Source: Halomonas sp. HL-93
GTDB taxonomy: Bacteria > Pseudomonadota > Gammaproteobacteria > Pseudomonadales > Halomonadaceae
NCBI RefSeq assembly: GCF_900086985.1
Contig: NZ_LT593974.1
Span: forward strand, 1,488,001-1,552,000
Length of the DNA: 64,000 nt
Reading direction: 5' to 3'
The position numbers were made by a program, and so were the translations under genes. Positions within the stretch are counted from its first letter, which is position 1. Each line of letters begins with the position of its first letter. The notes beneath the pieces are model-generated. The model ran no database searches. It saw only the letters and a list, made by a program, of their open reading frames with translations, and had not been told where the DNA came from. Positions 27,066 to 39,419 of the stretch are shown here, one piece after another.

Positions 27066-28253
27066 TTAATCGATTAGCTCTACGGCGATGGCCGTTGCTT
27101 CGCCACCGCCAATGCATAAGCTAGCAATGCCACGTTTGCCACCTTTAGTACGCAATGCATGGATCAAGGTCGCGATAATGCGTGAGCCGGTAGAGCCAAT
27201 CGGGTGGCCTTGGGCGCAGGCACCGCCAAAAACGTTGACCTTGTCGTGGGGCAGCCCCAAATCATCCATTGCCATCAGTGTCACCACGGCAAAGGCTTCG
27301 TTGATTTCAAATAGATCAACGTCATTGACGCCCCAGCTTAGCTTTTTCATCAGCTTTTCAATCGCGCCCACAGGGGCGATCGTGAATTCACTCGGGTGGC
27401 GTGAGTGGGTCGTGTGCCCCAACATGCGTGCTAGTGGTTTAATGCCGTGTTGATCTGCCGCTGCCTGACTCGCTAAAAGAAGTGCCGAAGCGCCGTCCGA
27501 AATTGAGCTTGAGTTGGCGGCGGTTATCGTGCCCTCTTTGGCAAAGGCAGGGCGCAGCTGGCGAATTTTATCCAGCTTGGCCTGGAACGGCTGCTCGTCA
27601 TGTTCAACCAAGGAGTCGCCCTGGCGAGAGGTGACGGTTACAGGTGCCATCTCAGCTGCTAAGTGGCCTGCATTGGTAGCCGCCATGGCTCGCTCGAGCG
27701 AGGCAATGGCAAAATCGTCCAGCCGCTCGCGGGTGTAGCCACGTTGAGACGCGACATCCTGGGCGAAGACGCCCATCAACTTACCTGTTTCAGCATCTTC
27801 CAGGCCATCCAGGAACATGTGATCTTTCAGCTCACCATGGCCTAGCCGATAACCGCTGCGTGCCTTGGTGAGCACGTGCGGGGCATTGGACATGGATTCC
27901 ATACCGCCTGCAAGGATTATATCGCCACTGCCTGCTTTGATCAGATCGTGAGCCAGCATAGTGGCTTTCATTCCCGAGCCGCACAGCTTGTTAATAGTGG
28001 TGGCGCCGTTGGCATCGGGGATGCCCGCCTGACGCATAGCTTGCCGGGCCGGCCCTTGCTTGACGCCAGCAGGTAATACACAGCCCATAATGCCTTCTTC
28101 GACCGTTGCAGGGTCGATGCCTGCACGCTCAATCGCAGCGCGGATGGCCGTCGCGCCCAGCTCAGGTGCACTCAGGCTTGACAGGCTGCCCATCATGCCG
28201 CCCATGGGGGTGCGCGCAGCCGACAGAAATACAATGTCTGTGGCGTTACTCAT
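27066..28253 (-). CDS. Acetyl-CoA C-acetyltransferase (thiolase)
   Basis: A 395-residue thiolase. Nucleophile Cys91 lies in NKLCGSGMKA, His350 in AQGHPIGSTG and Cys380 in SLCIGGGEA. It condenses or cleaves acetoacetyl-CoA and related 3-ketoacyl-CoA. The start at 28253 has GGAG upstream. It is divergent from a TetR-family gene that may control it. Two other thiolases occur in the window (47716 and fadA). Confidence 0.9.
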   Translation of the reverse strand: MSNATDIVFLSAARTPMGGMMGSLSSLSAPELGATAIRAAIERAGIDPATVEEGIMGCVLPAGVKQGPARQAMRQAGIPDANGATTINKLCGSGMKATMLAHDLIKAGSGDIILAGGMESMSNAPHVLTKARSGYRLGHGELKDHMFLDGLEDAETGKLMGVFAQDVASQRGYTRERLDDFAIASLERAMAATNAGHLAAEMAPVTVTSRQGDSLVEHDEQPFQAKLDKIRQLRPAFAKEGTITAANSSSISDGASALLLASQAAADQHGIKPLARMLGHTTHSRHPSEFTIAPVGAIEKLMKKLSWGVNDVDLFEINEAFAVVTLMAMDDLGLPHDKVNVFGGACAQGHPIGSTGSRIIATLIHALRTKGGKRGIASLCIGGGEATAIAVELID

Positions 28254-28369
28254 GGTGTACTCCTTAAAGGTTATTGTGATTATCTCGCTGAGTGGCGCGC
28301 TATGCGTTGACCCGTTGCCGGTGCTGTGGTCTTCTCCTGGGTAACCAAGCAAGCGCTAGTGTGAACAAC

Positions 28370-28942
28370 ATGAATGTAATGAATGCCTCTCCACGTCGCA
28401 AGGAATTAACACGCCTTGCGGCTCAGCTTTTTGTCCAAGAAGGTTTCGACCGCACCACGGTCCGTATGCTGGCGCAGGAAATGGGCATTAAGTCCGGTAG
28501 CTTGTTTCATCATTTCAAAGATAAGCAAGAAATCCTGGCGGCGGTAATCGAAGAAGGAACTCACAATGCCCTTTTTATCGCACGCCGGGCTCTCGAAAGC
28601 TGTGGAGAAACCCCCGAAGCACGCCTCCGTGCGATGGCGCGAGCTCATCTGGAAACACTATTTACCGACCGCAATGCCCACGTGGTAGCGCTGTTTGAAT
28701 GGCGACGTTTAACCCCGGCTGCCAGTGCTCACCTCAGTCATCTACGCGATGCTTATGAGGCGCAATGGGTCGCCGTAATCGATGATGCGTTGGCCGCTGG
28801 GCTGATTCATGGGGACCGTTTTTTGGTCTCCCGCTTTATCTTGGGCGCGTTAAACTGGACGGTACGTTGGTATGATCCCGACGGGCCTAGGACACCAGAT
28901 GATTTAGCCGATGAACTGGTTGCGATGATTATGGCCCGCTAA
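28370..28942 (+). CDS. TetR/AcrR-family transcriptional regulator
   Basis: A 190-residue regulator. The N-terminal helix-turn-helix reads TTVRMLAQEMGIKSGSLFHHF (residues about 30-50, shown in part), followed by the KDKQEIL helix. The C-terminal ligand domain is of the fatty-acyl/CoA-responsive type by general appearance only. It is divergent from the thiolase gene and upstream of an acyl-CoA synthetase gene, so control of acyl-CoA catabolism is likely. The start is uncertain: GTG 28361, ATG 28370 and ATG 28379 are all possible and none has a good ribosome site. Confidence 0.85.
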   Translation: MNVMNASPRRKELTRLAAQLFVQEGFDRTTVRMLAQEMGIKSGSLFHHFKDKQEILAAVIEEGTHNALFIARRALESCGETPEARLRAMARAHLETLFTDRNAHVVALFEWRRLTPAASAHLSHLRDAYEAQWVAVIDDALAAGLIHGDRFLVSRFILGALNWTVRWYDPDGPRTPDDLADELVAMIMAR

Positions 28943-28985
28943 GCATACGTCAGTCATTGGCCTCTCTCGACTAACGTATAACCAT

Positions 28986-29025
28986 CAAACGCGGCTACTC
29001 GCTTGCGCTTCACCGCGTTTGCTTT
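28986..29025 (+). terminator. Probable terminator after the TetR gene
   Basis: CAAACGCGG (28986-28994) pairs perfectly with CCGCGTTTG (29013-29021) around an 18-base loop, followed by CTTTTAG. Confidence 0.55.
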
Positions 29026-29131
29026 TAGCTTGGGTTTTATTCAAAGGGTTCCGTTAACGTAAACTGATAATTACAACGCTCGCGACTGCGTAGCCCGATG
29101 CTCACTACCAACAATATTTAAGAGAGCTATC

Positions 29132-30796
29132 ATGACAGCGACATCACAACCCAATTATTCGGATTACCTTGATACGTTTTCCATCGGAGAGGTGATTGCC
29201 AAGCTTGATGACCATCAGGACGGCCAATTAAACGCTTTCGAAGCATGTTGTGGGCGCCATGTTCGTGCAGGTCGGGGCCATGTGTTGGCTCTGGTGCAAG
29301 AAGATGTAGACGGGGCGACGCACACGTTGAGCTACGCAGAGCTTGATCAACAAAGCGCTAAACTGGCGGGTTGGTTTCAAGGTCAAGGGTTGGGCGAGGG
29401 GGACCGCATCGCGTGTATGCTCCCCCGCTCGCTACCGTTGCTGGTGGCGGTACTGGCGGCTTGGCGTATTGGCGCGGTTTACCAACCGTTGTTTACCGCC
29501 TTTGGCCCTGATGCGGTGGATTATCGCCTTGGACGGGCTGATACCAAGCTAGTGATCACGGACCATGTGAATCGTTACAAGTTTGATGGCTTAAGCCAGT
29601 GCCCGCCCGTATTGGCGGTGGGTGGTTCAACAAGCGAGCATCCAGACGACCACGATTGGCACGCAGCGTTGACGCATGCGTCAATGGAGGGTGAGCCGCC
29701 GCGCTTGGCACCTGAAAAGCCCTTTTTGCAGATGTTTACCTCTGGAACGGTCGGTAAGCCTAAAGGCGTTGCCGTACCGCTTTCCGGTATGACGGCGTTT
29801 GCCCTCTATATGGAGCTTGCGGTTGACCTTCGGGAAGATGATCGTTTCTGGAATATGGCGGATCCGGGCTGGGCTTATGGCCTTTACTATGCGATCGCCG
29901 GCCCGCTGCTACTAGGGGTAACGACTCACTTTTGCGAAGCCGGATTTACTGCTGACGGTGCGCTTGAGTTTATGAAGCGCCACCGAATTACCAACTTTGC
30001 CGCAGCGCCAACGGCCTATCGATTGATGAAAGCGTCCGGTCTATTTGATGATGCTCATCAGACCTTGGAGCTTCGCGCCGCGAGCTCTGCCGGCGAGCCC
30101 CTTAACACCGAGGTCGTTACCTGGGTAGAAAAGTCGCTGGGATGCTCTGTCATGGATCACTACGGTCAAACCGAAACCGGGATGACGTGTAACAACCATC
30201 ATGCCCTTGATCATCCCAAACATGTCGGTGCCATGGGTGTGCCCATGCCAGGGTACCGCTTGGCGATTCTGGACGCTGAGTATAATGAGTTGCCGCCTGG
30301 CGAGCCGGGCGTTTTGGCCGTGGATATTGAGCAATCCCCGGCGCACTTTTTTCAGGGCTATACCTGGCAAGAGAAAGACCCTTTTGTGAAGGGTTATTAC
30401 CTGACTGGTGACGTGGTGATTCGTAACGAGGATGGCTCGTTTCAGTTCGCCGGTCGCGATGATGACATCATTACCACCTCTGGCTATCGGGTTGGCCCGA
30501 CCGATGTCGAAAACAGCGTCATGGCGCACCCCGCGGTGGCGGAATCGGCGGCGGTCGGCCAGCCTGATGAAATCCGTGGCGAGGTGATCAAGTCGTATAT
30601 TGTGTTGCGTGATGGCTATGAGCCTAGTGAGGCGCTTGCGGAGGAAATTCGCCAGCAAGTGCGCGAGCGATTATCGACCCACGCATTTCCTCGTGTCATC
30701 GAGTTTGTCGACGAGCTGCCCAAAACGCCCAGTGGCAAGATCCAGCGCTTCAAATTGCGTGCCCAGGCGGCTGAAGACGCCAACCTGAGTCAGTAA
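29132..30796 (+). CDS. Acyl-CoA synthetase (AMP-binding), short/medium-chain type
   Basis: A 554-residue adenylate-forming ligase. The phosphate-binding motif is MFTSGTVGKPKGVAVP, the A5 motif DHYGQTETGM, the A7 motif YYLTGDVVIRNEDG, and the catalytic Lys lies in PKTPSGKIQRF. The sequence is closer to the acetyl/medium-chain (Acs/AcsM) branch than to FadD. The fixed distance to the downstream SDR gene (26 bp) implies an operon of acyl activation and 3-hydroxyacyl oxidation. The substrate cannot be told from sequence. Confidence 0.88.
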   Translation: MTATSQPNYSDYLDTFSIGEVIAKLDDHQDGQLNAFEACCGRHVRAGRGHVLALVQEDVDGATHTLSYAELDQQSAKLAGWFQGQGLGEGDRIACMLPRSLPLLVAVLAAWRIGAVYQPLFTAFGPDAVDYRLGRADTKLVITDHVNRYKFDGLSQCPPVLAVGGSTSEHPDDHDWHAALTHASMEGEPPRLAPEKPFLQMFTSGTVGKPKGVAVPLSGMTAFALYMELAVDLREDDRFWNMADPGWAYGLYYAIAGPLLLGVTTHFCEAGFTADGALEFMKRHRITNFAAAPTAYRLMKASGLFDDAHQTLELRAASSAGEPLNTEVVTWVEKSLGCSVMDHYGQTETGMTCNNHHALDHPKHVGAMGVPMPGYRLAILDAEYNELPPGEPGVLAVDIEQSPAHFFQGYTWQEKDPFVKGYYLTGDVVIRNEDGSFQFAGRDDDIITTSGYRVGPTDVENSVMAHPAVAESAAVGQPDEIRGEVIKSYIVLRDGYEPSEALAEEIRQQVRERLSTHAFPRVIEFVDELPKTPSGKIQRFKLRAQAAEDANLSQ

Positions 30797-30822
30797 CGCT
30801 TTAATAACAGGGAAACATCATC

Positions 30823-31590
30823 ATGCAAGTGAAGGATCATACGTTTTTAATCACCGGAGCCGCTTCCGGGTTGGGGGCCGCCACCGCCGAGCGCCTGGTC
30901 GCCGGAGGGGCCCGCGTGATGCTCTGCGACTTAAACGAAAGCGTAAACGCCCATGCCCAGACGCTGGGGGAGGGTGCTCAAGCATGCCTGGCCGATATCA
31001 CCTCTGCAGAGCAAATGCAGCAAGCGGTTGATAAGGCGGTTGCGTTAGGAGGCGAGCTTGGGCTATCTGGGGTTATACACTGTGCAGGCGTGGTGAGCGT
31101 AGCCAAACTGGTCGACCGTGAAGGCACGCCGGCTGATCTGGACAGCTATGCGAAGACGATCAATATCAACCTGGTGGGCACTTTCAATGTAATGCGCTTG
31201 GCCGCTGCGGCGATGGCTAAAAATGCTCCTGATGAAAGCGGCGAGCGCGGTATCATTATCAATACTGCATCTATCGCTGCGTTCGATGGCCAAGTAGGTC
31301 AGTGCGCCTACAGTGCATCTAAAGCTGGCGTTATTAGTATGAGTCTTCCCGCCGCGCGCGAACTATCGCGTCATGCTATCCGGGTGATGGCCATTGCCCC
31401 TGGCGTATTTGAAACGCCCATGATGAGCGAGATACCTGACGATGCAGCCCAGGCGTTGGCTGCCGCGGTGCCTTTCCCCAAACGGCTGGGCAAGCCTGAA
31501 GAATTTGCCCAGCTAGCCGAGCAGATTATCGCTAACCCCATGCTGAACGGTGAGGTGATCCGGTTGGACGGAGGGATTCGAATGCAGTGA
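30823..31590 (+). CDS. SDR-family 3-hydroxyacyl-CoA dehydrogenase
   Basis: A 255-residue short-chain dehydrogenase. The NAD site is [11 protein letters not shown], the catalytic Ser lies in [10 protein letters not shown], and Tyr and Lys in YSASKAG. The overall sequence ([30 protein letters not shown]) resembles the 17-beta-HSD10 / 3-hydroxy-2-methylbutyryl-CoA dehydrogenase group of acyl-CoA and branched-chain catabolism. It is followed by a strong terminator and ends the operon with the ligase. Confidence 0.87.
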   Translation: MQVKDHTFLITGAASGLGAATAERLVAGGARVMLCDLNESVNAHAQTLGEGAQACLADITSAEQMQQAVDKAVALGGELGLSGVIHCAGVVSVAKLVDREGTPADLDSYAKTININLVGTFNVMRLAAAAMAKNAPDESGERGIIINTASIAAFDGQVGQCAYSASKAGVISMSLPAARELSRHAIRVMAIAPGVFETPMMSEIPDDAAQALAAAVPFPKRLGKPEEFAQLAEQIIANPMLNGEVIRLDGGIRMQ

Positions 31591-31626
31591 TTAAGCAATA
31601 AAGCGTATTGATTGCTTAAAAACAAG

Positions 31627-31657
31627 ACCTGCCAGCGCTATTGTTGGCAGGTTTTTT
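31627..31657 (+). terminator. Rho-independent terminator after the SDR gene
   Basis: ACCTGCCAGC / GTTGGCAGGT forms a 10-bp stem with one G-T pair and a 6-base loop, then TTTTTTC. Confidence 0.9.
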
Positions 31658-31718
31658 CTTTTTAGTCAGCTGTTTATTATTACTTCTACCAAAGTAGTGG
31701 CAAGTTGAGTCGATTAAT

Positions 31719-31776
31719 TCAAACGATCGCTTGACTCGCTGTTGGCTGCACGTTAATTTCAAACATGTGTTTGAAA
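31719..31776 (+). promoter_or_regulatory. Acyl-CoA dehydrogenase promoter with two PsrA-type dyads
   Basis: Dyad 2 is near perfect: TTTCAAACA (31757-31765), TG, TGTTTGAAA (31768-31776), with core CAAAC-N4-GTTTG, the exact PsrA consensus. Dyad 1 is TCAAAC-GATC-GCTTGA (31719-31734), one base off. Their centres are 40 bp apart. A -35 TTGACT (31731-31736) and -10 TTAATT (31753-31758), spaced 16 bp, overlap dyads 1 and 2, a layout suited to repression. Confidence 0.68.
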
Positions 31777-31830
31777 GCCGTTCCCTATAAGCGTTTGTTG
31801 CTTTCAGCCCCCTGTTTTAGGAGAAGTGCC

Positions 31831-33636
31831 ATGCCCAGCTACCAGGCCCCCTTACGTGACATGCGTTTCGTTATGGACGAAATGTTTGACTACCCCAGTC
31901 ATTACGCATCGCTACCCAACGGTGATGAGGCTTCTCCAGATGTGGTTAGTGCCATTTTGGAGGAAGGTGCCCGCTTTGCTCGCGAGGTGTTGCTGCCTAT
32001 CAATCAAAGCGGCGATGAAGAGGGGTGCCTGTTAGAAGGAGGAGAGGTTAAAGCGCCTAAAGGCTTTAAAGAGGCCTACCAGCAGTACGTTGAAGGGGGC
32101 TGGCCGAGTCTGGCCGCGGACCTTGAGCAAGGTGGTCAGGGCTTGCCGCCTTCGTTGGCGATGATGCTCTCCGAAATGATCTGCGCAACTAACTTGGCAT
32201 GGGGGATGTATCCGGGGCTTTCCCATGGCGCAGCCGATGCGCTGAAGCATCATGGTACTGAAGAGCAAAAGGCGGCCTATCTTACCAAGCTGGTTGAAGG
32301 CATCTGGACGGGGACCATGTGTCTCACCGAGCCGCACTGCGGAACCGACCTCGGGCTCATCAAAACCCGCGCGGTGCCCGTTGAGGGCGATGCGTATGCA
32401 ATTACCGGTACCAAGATTTTTATCTCGGCGGGTGAGCACAACCTTGCCGAGAACATCGTGCACTTGGTGCTGGCAAAGCTCCCCGATGCGCCTGAAGGCT
32501 CCAAGGGTATTTCACTATTTGTCGTCCCCAAATTCCTGCCGAATGCTGAAGGCAATCCTGGCGAACGCAATGGCGTGGCCTGTGGCTCTTTAGAGCACAA
32601 GATGGGTATTCATGGTAATGCCACCTGTGTCATGAATTTTGACGATGCGACCGGCTACTTGGTGGGGCCGCCCAACAAAGGGCTGGCGTGTATGTTCACC
32701 ATGATGAATGCCGCACGTCTCGGCGTCGGTATTCAGGGGCTGGGGTTGATCGAGGCCAGCTTCCAGAACTCACTCAGCTACGCCCGCGACCGGCTGCAGA
32801 TGCGCGGTCTGTCAGGTAAGCAGGCCCCTGAAAAGCCGGCAGATCCGATCATCGTTCATCCCGATGTGCGCCGCATGCTGCTAACGCAGAAAGCCTTTGC
32901 TGAAGGCGGGCGCATGTTGGTGCTGTATACCGCGCAAATGCTAGACGTGGTCGAGCATGGGCAGGCCGGTGAAGAGCGAGATCACGCTGAAACCCTGCTT
33001 GGTTTGCTAACGCCTATCGTTAAGGCTTTCCTGACCGAAGTTGGTTTTGAAAGTACCAACGAGGGCGTACAGATCTACGGAGGCCATGGGTTTATCAAAG
33101 AGTGGGGCATGGAGCAGTTGGTACGTGATGCGCGTATCACCCGCCTTTATGAAGGCACGACCGGTATTCAGGCGCTGGATCTGCTGGGCCGTAAGGTGCT
33201 CATGAGTCAGGGTGAATCGCTAAAAGTGTTCACCAAAGAGATTCACAAGTTCTGCAAGGCAGAAGCCGATAACCCTGACCTTAAAGAGTTTGTTGAGCCG
33301 CTGGCCAAGCTGAACGCTGAGTGGGGTGAGCTGACCATGGGCGTGGGCATGAAAGCTATGCAGGACCGTGAAGAAGTCGGTGCAGCGAGCGTTGATTACC
33401 TTATGTACTCCGGCTACGTCACGTTGGCTTACCTGTTTGCTCGCGCCGCCAAACAAGCCTCCCTCTCTCTGACGGGCGATGAAAAGGCCTTCTATGCTGC
33501 CAAGTTGAATACGGCACGTTTCTATTACCAGCGGTTATTGCCGCGCACCAAAGCGCATGCGCAGATGATCCAATCGGGTGCGGGTAGTCTGATGGCGATC
33601 TCCAGTGAAGACTTTGGCCTAGGGTTTGAAATTTGA
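31831..33636 (+). CDS. Acyl-CoA dehydrogenase (FadE-like, long form)
   Basis: A 601-residue flavoenzyme that makes the first double bond in beta-oxidation. FAD/substrate motifs include CLTEPHCGTDLGLIKT and ITGTKIFISAGEHNL; the catalytic Glu441 lies in RLYEGTTGIQALD. Length and the extra C-terminal domain match the P. aeruginosa FadE1/FadE2 group (PA0506/PA0508) rather than the 814-residue E. coli FadE. ATG 31831 has TAGGAGA upstream; the longer frame from 31765 has none. It is controlled from its own promoter with two PsrA-type dyads and ends at a strong terminator. Confidence 0.9.
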   Translation: MPSYQAPLRDMRFVMDEMFDYPSHYASLPNGDEASPDVVSAILEEGARFAREVLLPINQSGDEEGCLLEGGEVKAPKGFKEAYQQYVEGGWPSLAADLEQGGQGLPPSLAMMLSEMICATNLAWGMYPGLSHGAADALKHHGTEEQKAAYLTKLVEGIWTGTMCLTEPHCGTDLGLIKTRAVPVEGDAYAITGTKIFISAGEHNLAENIVHLVLAKLPDAPEGSKGISLFVVPKFLPNAEGNPGERNGVACGSLEHKMGIHGNATCVMNFDDATGYLVGPPNKGLACMFTMMNAARLGVGIQGLGLIEASFQNSLSYARDRLQMRGLSGKQAPEKPADPIIVHPDVRRMLLTQKAFAEGGRMLVLYTAQMLDVVEHGQAGEERDHAETLLGLLTPIVKAFLTEVGFESTNEGVQIYGGHGFIKEWGMEQLVRDARITRLYEGTTGIQALDLLGRKVLMSQGESLKVFTKEIHKFCKAEADNPDLKEFVEPLAKLNAEWGELTMGVGMKAMQDREEVGAASVDYLMYSGYVTLAYLFARAAKQASLSLTGDEKAFYAAKLNTARFYYQRLLPRTKAHAQMIQSGAGSLMAISSEDFGLGFEI

Positions 33637-33703
33637 TTAACGGTTGACGCGGCCACAGGCCGCGAGTGGGCACTCTCTGATCAGGTGTTCTGGTCGGTGG
33701 TTT

Positions 33704-33744
33704 GCGGCAGGCTTGGTTCTTTGAACCAGACCTGCCGCTTTTTT
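33704..33744 (+). terminator. Rho-independent terminator after the acyl-CoA dehydrogenase gene
   Basis: GCGGCAGG / CCTGCCGC outer stem and TGGTTC / GAACCA inner stem, followed by TTTTTT. The rest of 33637-34193 (557 bp, no gene) holds this terminator, the rRNA promoter and the rRNA leader. Confidence 0.9.
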
Positions 33745-33913
33745 ATTTTTAGCACCCTCTTGCCAACCCGGCGGTGAAGCCGTAAAGTACGCATCCGCTG
33801 CCGGGGACGCCAAGCGTTGCTGGCGGTGGGAGGGGTTAAAAATCCTCGGTTTGTCAGTGAGTTAGGTTGCTGATGGTGACAGTGGGTTTGCATCACCTCG
33901 CGCCAATTAGTCA

Positions 33914-33941
33914 TTGACAACCACCCGGAAGTGCGTAGAAT
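33914..33941 (+). promoter_or_regulatory. rRNA operon promoter
   Basis: A consensus -35 TTGACA (33914-33919) and -10 TAGAAT (33936-33941) with 16 bp between, followed by a GC-rich discriminator (ACGCC). It lies about 250 bp before 16S. No second promoter of similar quality was seen. Confidence 0.85.
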
Positions 33942-33998
33942 ACGCCTTCCTCGCTGAGGCCAAGCCGTTCACCGGTTGGCCGGTTTTGTAAAGCGAAA

Positions 33999-34010
33999 CG
34001 CTCTTTAATA
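33999..34010 (+). promoter_or_regulatory. boxA antitermination site in the rRNA leader
   Basis: CGCTCTTTAATA matches the boxA consensus TGCTCTTTAACA, which recruits the NusB/NusE antitermination complex. A second copy, TCGCTCTTTAACA, lies in the 16S-23S spacer at 35902-35914. Confidence 0.8.
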
Positions 34011-34012
34011 AT

Positions 34013-34029
34013 TTGATCAGGTAATTCAT
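34013..34029 (+). other. 5' arm of the 16S RNase III processing stem
   Basis: TTGATCAGGTAATTCAT pairs perfectly over 17 bp with ATGAATTACCTGATCAA at 35760-35776. The two arms enclose the 16S gene, as expected for RNase III release of precursor 16S rRNA. Confidence 0.85.
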
Positions 34030-34193
34030 GTGGGCGCTTGCCGATGAGGGTGATAAATCACCTATTATCAAGGCAAGCGACTCAAGCACTACGGCTTTTC
34101 GAAGCCGATACTGAATGAATTCGTTTGACCCTTGAGCCAAGTTTGGTTCGCTTCTGTCGCTTTTGGGTGGCAGGTAAGAACCGCAACGATCTT

Positions 34194-35726
<1,533 letters not shown>

Positions 35727-36033
35727 AACGATGCATTATCCTCGCGGTAAGCGCTCACAATGAATTACCTGATCAAGAAACTGCCGATACGCAGTGATAA
35801 GCGTTGTCTTCACATTGAAAAAAGAAAAAAGACCTTTTTTTAAAGACCTTTCGTTTTCTTTTAAAGTGAAAAAAGCATCCGCTTATCACTGCGCATAGCA
35901 GTCGCTCTTTAACAATGTATATCATGCTGACAGGAACGTTTTTTAACGTTCCTACGTAATTGTTTTGTGATACGTCTCAAGCGTATCCGGCAATCGTTAT
36001 CATTGCGAGATACCAGACTCCTTCGGGTTATAG
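35727..36033 (+). other. 16S-23S spacer without tRNA genes
   Basis: The 307-bp spacer holds no tRNA-Ile or tRNA-Ala. Seen instead are the 3' arm of the 16S processing stem (35760-35776), a long hairpin with perfect 14-bp outer arms CGCAGTGATAAGCG (35790-35803) and CGCTTATCACTGCG (35880-35893) around an A/T-rich core, boxA (35902-35914), a hairpin AGGAACGTT-TTTT-AACGTTCCT (35932-35953), and the start of the 23S processing stem. Confidence 0.85.
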
Positions 36034-38925
<2,892 letters not shown>

Positions 38926-39059
38926 ATAACACCCAAGGGGTCTGGTCGTGATGATAACGAGAGAACCGGATACGCGCACTGAGCCGACTGTTGACGACAC
39001 AGGGCTTGGTAAGAGAGACGCCACAAAACACCGTACAGCATGATAGACATTTAAAGTTA

Positions 39060-39179
39060 CGCCTGACGACCATAGCAAGCGTGAACCACCTGATCCCATG
39101 CCGAACTCAGCAGTGAAACCGCTTCGCGCCGATGGTAGTGTGGGGTCTCCCCATGCGAGAGTAGGTCATCGTCAGGCAC
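39060..39179 (+). rRNA. rrf: 5S ribosomal RNA
   Basis: 120 nt from CGCCTGACGACCATAG to AGGTCATCGTCAGGCAC. The ends pair (GCCTGACGA with TCGTCAGGC). The ATGCCGAACTCAG and GATGGTAGTGTGGGGTCTCC blocks are conserved. It lies 134 bp after 23S, with no tRNA between or after. Confidence 0.97.
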
Positions 39180-39189
39180 TTATTTAGCG

Positions 39190-39218
39190 AAGCCCCGGCC
39201 GTTTGGTCGGGGCTTTGT
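39190..39218 (+). terminator. First rrn terminator, after 5S
   Basis: AAGCCCCGGCC / GGTCGGGGCTT with a GTTT loop (one G-T pair), followed by TGTGTTT. Confidence 0.85.
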
Positions 39219-39223
39219 GTTTA

Positions 39224-39283
39224 GGGGTCTCCCCATGAAGAGTATCGGAGCGCCGACCGGGTAACCGTCAGGTACTTATTTAG
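39224..39283 (+). pseudogene. Decayed 3' fragment of a second 5S rRNA
   Basis: GGGGTCTCCCCATG (39224-39237) repeats the 3' part of the intact 5S exactly. After a diverged middle, CGTCAGGTACTTATTTAG (39266-39283) repeats 39170-39187 with one mismatch, and a second terminator follows in the same position. This is best explained as the remnant of a tandem 5S-terminator duplication. Confidence 0.75.
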
Positions 39284-39284
39284 A

Positions 39285-39317
39285 AAAGCCCCGAGCACAG
39301 TGTGTTCGGGGCTTTTT
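39285..39317 (+). terminator. Second rrn terminator
   Basis: AAAGCCCCGA / TCGGGGCTTT stem, loop GCACAGTGTGT, ending in TTTTT. It shares the AGCCCCG core with the first terminator at 39190-39218, as expected for a duplicated unit. Confidence 0.85.
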
Positions 39318-39419
39318 GTTGCGCGGAAGAAAATAAATAACGCAGCATAAGTGATATCATGCGGGCCAATTAATTAGGCGGCTATCACCGTTGGTGATGG
39401 ACATAATCGAGGTGAAGTG

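Noticed and set aside
35932..35953. Hairpin AGGAACGTT-TTTT-AACGTTCCT in the rRNA spacer as a terminator
   Set aside because: No T-tract follows, and a boxA lies just before it; ending transcription between 16S and 23S would make no sense. It is more likely a structural element.
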